Part shown: positions 27,758 to 35,451 of the stretch, piece after piece
Layout of the letters: every line of letters begins with the position of its first letter
Numbering within the stretch: the stretch's first letter is position 1
From: Saccharomonospora cyanea NA-134
GTDB lineage: Bacteria; Actinomycetota; Actinomycetes; Mycobacteriales; Pseudonocardiaceae
Assembly (NCBI RefSeq): GCF_000244975.1
Contig: NZ_CM001440.1
Span: 3,580,325-3,644,324, forward strand
Length of the DNA stretch: 64,000 nucleotides
Direction of reading: 5' to 3'
Translations under genes and position numbers: made by a program
Notes under the pieces: generated by a model
Seen by the model: the letters and a program-made list of their open reading frames with translations, nothing else
Told to the model about the DNA's origin: nothing
Databases searched by the model: none

Positions 27758-27831
27758 GCCCCCGTAGCCCAATCGGCAGAGGCAGCGGACTCAAAATCCG
27801 TCCAGTGTGCGTTCGAGTCGCACCGGGGGCA
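27758..27831 (+). tRNA. tRNA-Leu (anticodon CAA) with short variable loop
   Basis: A complete 74-nt cloverleaf can be folded. The acceptor stem GCCCCCG/CGGGGGC has 7 perfect pairs. The D arm is of leucine type, with a 3-bp stem and a loop containing GGCAGA. The anticodon stem GCGGA/TCCGT encloses the loop CTCAAAA (anticodon CAA, codon UUG). The T arm is GTGCG/CGCAC with loop TTCGAGT. The discriminator base is A, and CCA is not encoded. The variable region is only 5 nt (CCAGT), whereas leucine tRNAs normally have a long variable arm. The mycobacterial leuT gene near pdtaR, as I recall it, has the same length, so this is probably an ancestral actinobacterial form. Confidence 0.9.
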
Positions 27832-27849
27832 CTTTCTGTGACCACACGA

Positions 27850-27888
27850 AACGGCCCCTCACCAGGCACAGCACGGTGAGGGGCCGTT
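27850..27888 (+). terminator. Hairpin terminator after the tRNA
   Basis: A perfect 14-bp stem (27850-27863 with 27875-27888) with an 11-nt loop starts 18 bp after the tRNA end. A short T-rich stretch follows. Confidence 0.8.
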
Positions 27889-28436
27889 CCTGTGCTGTCC
27901 GGCTGGGTCCGGTCATGACCTGCCGTCGTCGGCCGTTTGCGGTCTATGCGCGGTCTCGGTCGGCTGTCACGGACGCCAGAACCAACAACTGCTCACGACG
28001 CTTGTCACGCGGTCCGTGCACAATGCAGCCCACCGGCCCCACGGGTCCGCCTGGCACCGCCGCCAATCCCACGCACGTCACAGCGACCATCAGCGTCAAG
28101 CAGCCTTCTACCAGGAAGCATCGGATAGCTCGCATGGCGAGGTGACTGGAGTGGGCGGCCGCGACCAGCTTCGGTTCGGAGCCGGCTGCGGCAGGTACCG
28201 CGAACTCGTCATCGGCCAACTGGAGTGAGGCACGGCGGCCGATGCCCAGCCCGACGGTTGGTCGGGCGTGCTGCTCCTGGCTGGGTGACGGAGGGCCGTG
28301 GTGGTGCGGGACATGGACACTCCGGGACGGCCGTCTGGTGGCGGCCCGTGTGCGCGGCACGATCGGCCGGTGACACCGTCGGGCCAGAGGGCGCCCCCGG
28401 CCGGAGGGGTCGGCCGGGGGCACTGGGAGGGGACGC
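27889..28436. other. Intergenic region without a convincing gene
   Basis: About 550 bp between the tRNA terminator and the amidohydrolase. A minus-strand frame ending at 27944 has one hydrophobic stretch near its end (LMVAVTCVGLAAVPGG) preceded by an internal ATG. This could be a membrane peptide of ~60 residues, but it lacks a good ribosome-binding site and is not listed as a gene. This is the junction between the conserved core and the accessory half, next to a tRNA, so it is a plausible old integration site. No att repeat or integrase was seen. Confidence 0.4.
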
Positions 28437-29828
28437 TCAGGCAGCCGGGGTGTTCAGCACGTACTCGCGTGAGGCGTGGACCTCGCGGCGCAGGGCGGGC
28501 AGGTCCACGTCGAGGACTTGGCCGTTCCACTTGCGTACCTCACCGTTGACGAGGACAGCGCTGATGTTGCGGGCGTCGGAGCCCAGCACGACGGTGCCGA
28601 TGGGGTCGTTGAGCGGCATGTTGTTGAGGTCCTCGGCCCGGATGACCAAAAGGTCGGCCTTCTTGCCCGAGGTGAGCGATCCGGTGACGCCCTCCAGGCC
28701 GTTGGTGCGGGCACCCTGGAGCGTGGCGAAGTCCAGGACGTCGTGGGTGGTGATGCGGGCGGGCTGCCCGTCGGTGCCGTGGGCGGCGTTGACGGCCCGC
28801 ATCCGCTGGATGGCGTGCAGGGTACGCATCTGCGTGAACATGTCGCTGGCCAAGGCGACTTCGACGTCGATACTCAGTCCCGGGCGGATGCCGGCGGACA
28901 GGGCCTCGTCAACGGCGGGGATCGCGGTCTCCAGGCCGATCTGGGCGTCGGAGGTGGGGGCGAGCGCCACGGTGGTGCCGGTCTCCCCCATGGCCTTCCA
29001 TGCTTCGGAAGTCAGTCCGGTGGCGTGGATGAGGGTGACGTCGGGATTGAGGATGCCGTCCTCGGCCCAGCGCAGGATCGCCTCGGAGGAGGCCTTACCG
29101 AAGACCGCGTCCACACTCACTCCGATACCCAGATCCTTCGCGACGCAGGCGAGGTCGGGGCCGTAGGCGAGTGTCGGGCCGGCGATCTCGTCGGTGGCGA
29201 GCGTCGCCAGGCGCAGGGTCAGCAGCTGGTCGTCGCTGCTGAAGTAGCGCTCCTTGAGGCGGGTCAGGTCCCCGGGCCACTGCTTGTCCCAGTCGCCGAA
29301 GTGAGGGCCCATGGAGGCGTGCACGCCGCGGATGCCGGTGCCGCGGAGGGCCTCGACCGCGGCGTCGGAGTGCTCGGGGGTACGGGAGTTGTGGGAGAAG
29401 TCGAGCATGGTCGTGATGCCGCTGTCGATCGCGGTGAGGGCGGCCAGCTTGGTGCCGATGTACATGTCCTCGGGCCGGTAGACCGTGGCGTGTCCGGCCA
29501 GGGTGGACATGACGTAGGCGCCGAGGTCGTCGACGTCCGGCATGATGCGGCGCAGCTGGGCCTCCCAGGCGTGCCGATGGGTGTCGACGAAGCCGGGGCT
29601 GAGGACGGAGCCGGAAGCGTCGACGACCACGGCGTCGCCGGGGTCGATGTTCGGACCGATCGCGGTGATGGTGTCGCCCTCGACGAGCAGGTCGGCGTTG
29701 TGCAGGACACCGAGGGCGGGGTCCATGGTGACGATGGTCGCGCCGGTGAACAGGATGCGCCGTTCGTCCGCAGGGCGGCACCGGATCCGGTCGAGGACGG
29801 CGGCGCTGGTGGTGTCGTTGACGTTCAT
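28437..29828 (-). CDS. Amidohydrolase-superfamily deaminase/chlorohydrolase-like enzyme
   Basis: The 463-residue protein has the full amidohydrolase layout. An N-terminal beta-sandwich strand set (ILFTGATIVTMDP) is followed by the metal-binding HxH in GFVDTHRHAWE (His84, His86). Further barrel histidines lie in STLAGHATVY and LIHATGL, an acidic barrel residue probably in GLSIDVEVALASDM, and the C-terminal sandwich GSLTSGKKADLLVIRAED. This is the ATZ/TRZ/N-ethylammeline chlorohydrolase branch, which deaminates or dechlorinates ring compounds. It is the second gene of an operon whose first encodes a barrel-less relative fused to an Atu4866 domain. Substrate unknown. Confidence 0.9.
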   Translation of the reverse strand: MNVNDTTSAAVLDRIRCRPADERRILFTGATIVTMDPALGVLHNADLLVEGDTITAIGPNIDPGDAVVVDASGSVLSPGFVDTHRHAWEAQLRRIMPDVDDLGAYVMSTLAGHATVYRPEDMYIGTKLAALTAIDSGITTMLDFSHNSRTPEHSDAAVEALRGTGIRGVHASMGPHFGDWDKQWPGDLTRLKERYFSSDDQLLTLRLATLATDEIAGPTLAYGPDLACVAKDLGIGVSVDAVFGKASSEAILRWAEDGILNPDVTLIHATGLTSEAWKAMGETGTTVALAPTSDAQIGLETAIPAVDEALSAGIRPGLSIDVEVALASDMFTQMRTLHAIQRMRAVNAAHGTDGQPARITTHDVLDFATLQGARTNGLEGVTGSLTSGKKADLLVIRAEDLNNMPLNDPIGTVVLGSDARNISAVLVNGEVRKWNGQVLDVDLPALRREVHASREYVLNTPAA

Positions 29829-29879
29829 GAGGGATCTGCTTTCCGTAGCTCTCAGGAAGGGGTGGTGGACTACCGACGG

Positions 29880-30635
29880 TCAGCTGCGCTTCATGACGTA
29901 ACCCGCGTGGTGCAGTTCATCGCCCTCGAACTGCCCGTAGGCCCAGAAGCCGAGGTCGTCCAGGTAGTCGATGCGGTCGCCGTCGATCCAGAACCGGCCC
30001 TGGTAGGCGTGGGGGCGGCCGCCCCGTGTCTCGTCGTAGCGGCCGTCGGCGGTGAGTTCCTGGTGCAGGAAGCCCTCCCGGTCGATCCAGACGCCGAGCC
30101 GTGGGTTGCCGGTCAGGTCCGGTGCGGCGGGGATGCCCGTCTCTGGAACGGCGGGCCCGCCGGGGGCGTCGGTGCCCGCCCACAGGACGGGCCGACCGGC
30201 TGCGACCAGCGCGCGAACCTGCTCCGGGTGGGACATGAGAGTGGCCAGCGCGCTGGGCACATCGGCGCCCAGCTCGTCGGGTACCACCAGGAAGTCGGCG
30301 GTATTGCCCGGTGTCAGCGTCGCTACGTACTCCGAGCGTCGGCCACGTCCGCCGACCAGTGCGACGGTGTCCACGACGGCGGGGACGACGGTCGTACCCG
30401 CGCAGTCGACGACGATGGCGTTGTCGTCGACTGCCGCGGTGACGATGGCGGGACCGACGCCCACGATCAGGGAACCGACGAACAGGATGTCGGCACCGGT
30501 CACGGTCCCGATCAGCGGGTCCATCGTCACGATCCGGGCGTTGGTGAACAGGACCGGACGGCCACCGTCATTCGCGACGATCTCGTCGAGGGCCTTTCGG
30601 TTCCAGCCCACGGTGTCGGTGTAGCTGATGGTCAT
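29880..30635 (-). CDS. Barrel-less amidohydrolase relic fused to an Atu4866 domain
   Basis: From the ATG at 30635 the 251-residue protein begins with an amidohydrolase N-terminal sandwich (VLFTNARIVTMDPLIGTVTG), close to the neighbouring enzyme. At the place where that enzyme has VDTHRHAWE, it reads VDTVALVGG. It then jumps directly to the C-terminal sandwich (TLTPGNTADFLVVPDE), so the catalytic TIM barrel and both HxH histidines are absent. Residues ~165-251 form an Atu4866-type domain (LGVWIDREGFLHQELTADGR, RIDYLDDLGFWAYGQF). It precedes the intact amidohydrolase by 51 bp, and a stand-alone Atu4866 protein is encoded divergently. It is probably a non-catalytic subunit or ligand sensor; this is inference. 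Confidence 0.85.
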   Translation of the reverse strand: MTISYTDTVGWNRKALDEIVANDGGRPVLFTNARIVTMDPLIGTVTGADILFVGSLIVGVGPAIVTAAVDDNAIVVDCAGTTVVPAVVDTVALVGGRGRRSEYVATLTPGNTADFLVVPDELGADVPSALATLMSHPEQVRALVAAGRPVLWAGTDAPGGPAVPETGIPAAPDLTGNPRLGVWIDREGFLHQELTADGRYDETRGGRPHAYQGRFWIDGDRIDYLDDLGFWAYGQFEGDELHHAGYVMKRS

Positions 30636-30942
30636 GGTGTTCCTCAGGGGTCGGCTCATCGGTCGGTCCGACGAGCGAAGCGAGCGCCCATGCGGGCGGG
30701 GGAAGCTGCTCGGCGGTTGCCGCAGCTGCATGACCACCAGGTTCGTCGCCGTGCGGAACCGGAACCAGGCCGCTGTGTCCCCGGGTGTGCGGCACCCAGG
30801 GTCGGGCCCGGCTCACGACGGCATATGCGGGACGGCGCCACACCGTCTCGCTCGCCATCGTGGGTGCACGCCCCCCCAGGAGGCCCACACCTGGGGAGAC
30901 GGCGGCCTGGCTGCTCCGCGCCGCGAGGCCGAGGCTGGAGCC
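30636..30942. other. Divergent regulatory region between two Atu4866-domain genes
   Basis: About 300 bp between two divergent genes that both encode Atu4866 domains, so a shared operator is likely. The right end is GC-rich, with a run of Cs. I see no clear palindrome or coding frame, and no dedicated regulator gene is adjacent. Confidence 0.4.
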
Positions 30943-31242
30943 ATGAGCAGCAACGACACACCCCGCGACCCGCACCCCTACGTCGGCATGTGGGTGACCG
31001 CGGACGGACACATCCGCCAGGAACTACTGCCGAACGGCCGCTACGACGAGGCCCGCGGAAGACGTCAGAGTGCCTACACCGGCCGGTACACCGTCACCGG
31101 CGATCACATCGACTACCTCGACGACACCGGCTTCACCGCCACCGGTGACATCCGCGACGGTGTCCTCTTCCACGAGCACCTGGTGCTCTACCGCGAGGGC
31201 GACCAGCGCGCCCGGCAGGGAGGTCCGGTGTCGCGCGGCTGA
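30943..31242 (+). CDS. Stand-alone Atu4866-domain protein
   Basis: From the ATG at 30943 the 99-residue protein is a single Atu4866 domain: YVGMWVTADGHIRQELLPNG, GRYDEARG, YTGRYTVTGDHIDYLDDTGF and the C-terminal LVLYRE. The family is named after an Agrobacterium protein of known beta-barrel structure but no assigned function. Its closest companion here is the C-terminal half of the divergently encoded fusion protein, with which it shares RQEL/HQEL, GRYDE and DYLDD. The frame is open further upstream, but that part lacks conservation. It probably acts with the amidohydrolase operon. Confidence 0.85.
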   Translation: MSSNDTPRDPHPYVGMWVTADGHIRQELLPNGRYDEARGRRQSAYTGRYTVTGDHIDYLDDTGFTATGDIRDGVLFHEHLVLYREGDQRARQGGPVSRG

Positions 31243-31595
31243 CGGTTACTGCGGATTTCGTTGAGGCCATTCGTTTCCGGGCACCGGTGCCGGGAACGGG
31301 CGGCCGACGCCGCGCGTACGAACCCTTCCCGCAGGGTCGAACCAACACAGGAACACCCACGGGCAGAGGCTGGAGAAGCTCGGTGACGGAGCCGCGGTGT
31401 CACCCGGAGTCGTCTGTCGTCAGGGTCCCTCAGCCGGCCGCGCTGAGCGGGCCGAGCGGGGCCTTCGAACCCGTGTCGGTTCGACACTGAGACACGAGTG
31501 TCACGACTGTCGCTGGAACAAGGGCTTGAGCGTCGCCCTTCACCACCTCACGGGGTGTCTCACACTCAGGGAACCGGGTGTCGCGGTGCTTGCCG
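31243..31595. other. Intergenic region, no gene seen
   Basis: About 350 bp between the converging Atu4866 and GntR genes. All frames look random in residue content. No strong hairpin or repeat was recognised. Confidence 0.4.
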
Positions 31596-32282
31596 TCACG
31601 GTACGGGCGACAAGCTGGCCAGCAGGCTGAGTCGGGCGGAGTTCACATGTTCTTCGGCCCGGCGTGCCAGTGTCCGGCTGTCGCCTGAACGCAGGAGAGC
31701 GGCAAGTTCGCGATGCTCGTCGACCACGCGCGCACGATAGTGGTCGTAGGCCGCGTCGACGCGGCGCAGCTGGAACAGGTGCAGCTGAGAGCGAATGGCC
31801 TGCCATGCGGTGGTGAGCCTGCCGTTTCCGGCGGCGGCGTAGATCTGGTCGTGGAAGGCGATGTCCAGCGCCACCAGCCGGTGAGCGTCGCTGCCGCCGG
31901 CGATCTCGGTCGTCATCTCGTCCACCAGCCGATCCAGCCGGGACAGGTGCTCTGCGGTCGCGGCTCGCCGGGCGGTGGTCGCGGCCAGGCGGTCCAATGC
32001 GGCCCGGAGTGCGTAGACCTCCTGGACGTCCTCGGCCGTCACCTCGATGACGGTGTTACCGCGGTGCCAGCCGCCACGTACCAGCCCTTCCCGCTCCAGC
32101 CGGGCCAGTCCTTCCCGGACCGAGCCGCGGCTGACCCCGAGGCGTTCGGCCAGCTCCACCTCGCGGAGTGCGGCTCCGGGCGGGAAATGACCGGAGAAAA
32201 TGGCCGCGCGCACCAAGTCGGCGGCCTCATCAGCCAGCCCACGCCGGGCGGCCCTCGGCAGTGCAGATGACATGTGCCCCAT
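31596..32282 (-). CDS. GntR-family transcriptional regulator (FadR/FCD subfamily)
   Basis: The 228-residue protein starts at the ATG at 32282, preceded by GGAGGT at ideal spacing. It has the GntR winged helix at residues ~20-85 (LREVELAERLGVSRGSVREG, EGLVRGGWHRGNTVIEVT) and a C-terminal helical FCD ligand-binding domain with metal-site residues (ALDIAFHDQIYAAAGN). FCD regulators respond to small organic acids, often the substrate of the adjacent pathway. A near-perfect 24-bp palindrome lies between it and the divergent VOC gene, so it probably represses both its own gene and the VOC-SDR pair. Confidence 0.9.
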   Translation of the reverse strand: MGHMSSALPRAARRGLADEAADLVRAAIFSGHFPPGAALREVELAERLGVSRGSVREGLARLEREGLVRGGWHRGNTVIEVTAEDVQEVYALRAALDRLAATTARRAATAEHLSRLDRLVDEMTTEIAGGSDAHRLVALDIAFHDQIYAAAGNGRLTTAWQAIRSQLHLFQLRRVDAAYDHYRARVVDEHRELAALLRSGDSRTLARRAEEHVNSARLSLLASLSPVP

Positions 32283-32333
32283 GTTGACCTCCGGAGAAGC
32301 TGCGAGACCAGCCGGATCCGAGATCCGAAGCAA

Positions 32334-32357
32334 TGTCTTAATGTTGACATTAGGACA
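32334..32357. promoter_or_regulatory. Probable GntR operator palindrome
   Basis: TGTCTTAATGT, then TG, then ACATTAGGACA form a 24-bp palindrome with one mismatched pair, centred between the divergent GntR and VOC genes. A second partial copy (ATGTTGAC) overlaps the GntR start codon region near 32281. A TTGACA sequence (32345-32350 region) inside the palindrome could be the -35 of the rightward promoter. Confidence 0.65.
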
Positions 32358-32405
32358 TCGTGTCGGTCACGCTACTCGGACGCCGAGCTCACCGAAGGGA
32401 TCCCG

Positions 32406-32828
32406 ATGTCTCACCGACCCGCTGTTCACCTGGCCATCCCGGTCGACGACCTGGTAGCCGCCCGCAACTTCTACGGGCAGGTGCTGGGCCTGTCCGAAGG
32501 GCGCAGCACCGACCACTGGGTGGACTGGAACCTCGAGAGCCATCAGTTGGTGACCCACCTGGTGGCTGTCGCGCCGCAGCCGGTCGGCACCAGCCTGGTG
32601 GGGCAGCACCAGGTGCCGATCCCGCACTTCGGTCTGCTGCTGGACGAACAAACCTTCCACCGGTTCGCCGAGCGGCTGCGAGCCGCCGGGGTGAGGTTCG
32701 ACATCGAGCCGCACCTGCGCTTCCCCGGCGAGCCCGGTGAGCAGTGGACCATGTTCTTCCGTGACCCCGCGGGCAACGCCCTGGAGTTCAAGTCCTTCCG
32801 TGACGAGTCGATGGTGTTCGCCCGATGA
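32406..32828 (+). CDS. VOC-family dioxygenase-like protein
   Basis: From the ATG at 32406 the 140-residue protein has the VOC metal-ligand pattern: VHLAIPVDDLVAARNFYGQV at the start (His8), PHFGLLLDEQTF in the second module (His73 region) and NALEFKSF at the end (Glu). The 'FRDPAGNALEFK' ending is typical of extradiol-dioxygenase-like or glyoxalase-like members. It overlaps the downstream short-chain dehydrogenase start (ATGA), so the two products probably act in sequence on one substrate under the divergent GntR regulator. The substrate is unknown. Confidence 0.87.
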   Translation: MSHRPAVHLAIPVDDLVAARNFYGQVLGLSEGRSTDHWVDWNLESHQLVTHLVAVAPQPVGTSLVGQHQVPIPHFGLLLDEQTFHRFAERLRAAGVRFDIEPHLRFPGEPGEQWTMFFRDPAGNALEFKSFRDESMVFAR

Positions 32829-33586
32829 GGGGTGTGCTGGTCACCGGCGGATCTCGGGGTATCGGCCGCGCCGTCGCGACGGCCTTCGCGGCCGGCGGTG
32901 ACCGGGTCGCGGTGCAGTACGCGGGACGCCGTGCGGACGCCGAACGGACTCTGCAGGAACTGCCCGGCACCGGCCACACACTGATCCAGGCCGACCTGGG
33001 CGAATCCGGTGCGGCGGAGCGGGTCGTGGCCGAGGCGGTGGCCGCGCTCGACGCGGTGGACGTGCTGGTGAACAACGCGGCCGTGGCCCCCACGGCGGAC
33101 ACCCGGCATCCGATCGCACAGACCTCGCTGGCGCACTGGCAGCAGGTGTGGCGGCGGATGGTGGACGTCAACCTCCTGGGCGCGGCCGACTTGAGCTGGG
33201 CCACGGCCCGCCACCTCGTCGACCGGGGCGCCAACGGTGCGATCGTGAACATCGGTTCGCGCGGCGCGTTCCGGGGCGAACCGGACTTCCCCGCCTACGG
33301 GGCGACCAAGGCGGCACTGCATGCCCTCGGCCAGTCACTGGCCGTGGCACTGGCCCCGCACGGCATCACGGTCACCTCCGTCGCGCCCGGATTCGTGGCC
33401 ACCGAACGGCAGTCGGCGAAGCTGTCCGGCCCCGAGGGCGGGCGCCTGCGTGCGGAGAGCCCGTTCGGGCGGGTCGGCACACCGGAAGAGATCGCCACCG
33501 TCGTGCGTTTCCTCGCGTCCCCGGCCGCGGCATGGGCCTCCGGCACCATCGTCGACCTCAACGGCGCATCCCACCTGCGCACCTGA
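32825..33586 (+). CDS. Short-chain dehydrogenase/reductase
   Basis: The 253-residue protein is a classical SDR. The cofactor loop is VTGGSRGIGRAV, the structural motif LVNNAAV, and the catalytic residues are Ser in NIGSRGAF and Tyr/Lys in YGATKAAL, ending in a usual C-terminal GTIVDLNG. The Arg/Ser-rich loop after TGG suggests NADP(H). It resembles 3-oxoacyl-ACP reductases, but many SDRs of this type oxidise sugars or alcohols. It is coupled by a 4-base overlap to the VOC gene upstream. Confidence 0.9.
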   Translation: MRGVLVTGGSRGIGRAVATAFAAGGDRVAVQYAGRRADAERTLQELPGTGHTLIQADLGESGAAERVVAEAVAALDAVDVLVNNAAVAPTADTRHPIAQTSLAHWQQVWRRMVDVNLLGAADLSWATARHLVDRGANGAIVNIGSRGAFRGEPDFPAYGATKAALHALGQSLAVALAPHGITVTSVAPGFVATERQSAKLSGPEGGRLRAESPFGRVGTPEEIATVVRFLASPAAAWASGTIVDLNGASHLRT

Positions 33587-33836
33587 TCCGAGTCACCGCG
33601 GCCGCAAGATGCGGATGCTGTCCACAGGGGCCGACTCTGGAACCTGTGCCTGGAAGACCGGACACCGCTGATCGCCGCGTGAACTCGGCGTTGCGTCAGT
33701 TTGCGGTGTTGTTGGCCCTTGAAGTCTACAGTGGACCCATGCATATCGATGTGTGAGGGACTCGTAGCGGCGGAGTTCGCTGATGCAGCGCGCACCATCG
33801 CCGCCACCACCGCGAGCTGCTGACCCGGCCGGGAGC

Positions 33837-35027
33837 TCAGCGAATGCTGCCGAGTGTGACCGTCAACAGCTCGGGGTCGCCGTGGTTGACCTTGCCGCTG
33901 TGGTCTTCGTTCGCGTTCGCGCTGACGTCGTCGTAGGCGAACGCGTAACCTTTGCCGTCCGGCAGGTTCTCGTGCACGACGCGGGCGTAGTGGTTCGTGA
34001 CCGGATGCTGGTAGAAGGTCGCCGGGTCCTCACCGTGCGGCTGCTCGGAGTTGATCAGCAACGTCGTCCGGTTGAAGGCGGCGGCGAGCCGGGGAACGAT
34101 CGCTTTCCGCTCCTCGCTGTCGGTGGCCGGGTTGTTGGCGAACGGTCCGCTGTTGCACCCCCAGATGTCGCCGGTGGTCGGCTTGCCGAAGCGTTCCGCG
34201 CCGAACACCAGGTCGCCACCCTCAACGCGGCCTTGCAGGATGCCGATGTCGGCGCGCTGCGAGTCGACGATCAACGGTTCGCTCGCGTACTTCTGCCACA
34301 CCTGGTCGACGTACCCATCCATGTACCCGACGAAGTTTCCTGCCCGGTGGTTCGGGTTGAGCACGCGGAGCACGGTGCCATTCGCTTCCTGGACGCAGGT
34401 CGGCCACGCTCCCCCCTGGGCCCGCAGCGACGAGGCGATGCGGTCGATCGCGCCACTGGGCAGGCCGGGAACCTCCTGGGTTCCGCCCACGTGCGTCAGG
34501 TGCAGGCCGACCGGGGCGGCGACGAAGTCGACGTAGCTGATGTTGGCGTACAACTGGACGGAATTGAGCGTGAACTCGGCGAAGGTCCAGTTCCTGCCGA
34601 AGTTGGGGTCGGTGTCGGAGACGAAGTTCGGATGCACGACCGCAGTTCTGCCGTCGGCCGCCCCGACGGCGAAGAATTCGAGCTTGTCGTCGGTCACGAA
34701 ATAGACCCGCGCGCCGTACATGCGGGGAACCACGACCTCGGTCGAACCGTTCACCGGGACGGCGGGGTCCTCCCCGAGTGGCTGGGGAACGGGGCCGCTC
34801 GCCGCCGGGTAGTACACACTGCCGTCGGGGCGAACGAACATCGCGCGCCCGTCCGCGTCCGCCTGACCTGTGATGTAGGCGTAGGCGGTCCTACCGGAGT
34901 TGTTGACCAGCCGGAACCGCAGACTTTCCGGCGCGGCCACCGCGAACGGAGCGGTCAGCGTTCCGGCCCACAGCGGCGAGCTGAGCGCCGCGGCCGACAT
35001 CCCGAGAAACTGCCGACGTGAGACCAT
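33837..35027 (-). CDS. Secreted glycoside hydrolase family 64 beta-1,3-glucanase
   Basis: From the ATG at 35027 the 396-residue protein begins with a twin-arginine-type signal (SRRQFLGMSAAALSS, then a hydrophobic stretch ending near AVAAPE). The mature part matches GH64 endo-beta-1,3-glucanases, with a thaumatin-like N-terminal domain: FRLVNNSGRTAYAYITG, VVVPRMYGARVYFV, NWTFAEFTLN, YANISYVDFVAAPVGL and a later GDIWGCNSGPFAN. The acidic residues in FAEFTLN and YVDFVA fall where GH64 catalytic Glu and Asp lie. Such enzymes cleave beta-1,3-glucan to pentasaccharides, often from fungal walls. It appears monocistronic. Confidence 0.87.
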   Translation of the reverse strand: MVSRRQFLGMSAAALSSPLWAGTLTAPFAVAAPESLRFRLVNNSGRTAYAYITGQADADGRAMFVRPDGSVYYPAASGPVPQPLGEDPAVPVNGSTEVVVPRMYGARVYFVTDDKLEFFAVGAADGRTAVVHPNFVSDTDPNFGRNWTFAEFTLNSVQLYANISYVDFVAAPVGLHLTHVGGTQEVPGLPSGAIDRIASSLRAQGGAWPTCVQEANGTVLRVLNPNHRAGNFVGYMDGYVDQVWQKYASEPLIVDSQRADIGILQGRVEGGDLVFGAERFGKPTTGDIWGCNSGPFANNPATDSEERKAIVPRLAAAFNRTTLLINSEQPHGEDPATFYQHPVTNHYARVVHENLPDGKGYAFAYDDVSANANEDHSGKVNHGDPELLTVTLGSIR

Positions 35028-35398
35028 GGGATTCCTCCGAAAGCCGCGTGTCGTCTCGACGAATGTGATAGGCACGCAGTGTTCCGGCCCGGGCCGGGGT
35101 GACGGTACCCCCGAAAGTTGTTCCGGAGACGCCATAAGGCGTACATTCACCGCCTCGTTTCGATGAGTGCTTCAGCGAGTTCGTTGGGCGGCCCGGCGAA
35201 CGGCCGATGCGAACAAGGCGGCGCGCACGTGCTCAGGCAGTCGGGTCGCCGATACTCGCGATGGTCCACGGTGGACCTAGTCAATCAGTGCCGAGTTGGG
35301 ACGCACCGCTTGTTCGGCAGGTTCCCCTCGGGGAGCTCAGGAATGCGGGACATGCTCCCCCAATCAGCTCGGATCATCGAAGGCGCGACCACGGGCGA
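35028..35398. other. Intergenic region upstream of the GH64 gene
   Basis: About 370 bp upstream of the glucanase (minus strand), up to the terminator of the vanK-like gene. It should contain the glucanase promoter. No coding frame or clear palindrome was recognised. Confidence 0.4.
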
Positions 35399-35430
35399 CG
35401 CGGGCCGGTCGGAGTTCCGATCGGCCCGCG
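35399..35430 (-). terminator. Hairpin terminator after the vanABK-like operon
   Basis: A 13-bp stem with one G-T wobble (35399-35411 with 35418-35430) and a 6-nt loop lies 21 bp downstream of the transporter stop. Confidence 0.65.
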
Positions 35431-35451
35431 CCCGCGTTCCGGGAGATGTCT

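Noticed and set aside
27944-28423. Minus-strand frame with a hydrophobic C-terminal stretch
   Set aside because: The upstream part is Arg/Pro-rich noise, there is no ribosome-binding site, and the hydrophobic stretch alone is not enough to call a gene.
27832-28436. Integrative element attachment site next to the tRNA
   Set aside because: No second copy of the tRNA 3' end was found downstream within the window, and no integrase is adjacent, so there is only circumstantial reason to suspect one.
28476-31148. 890-codon open frame opposite the amidohydrolase genes
   Set aside because: It spans three real genes and their promoter region in antisense; composition is a codon-position artefact of high GC.
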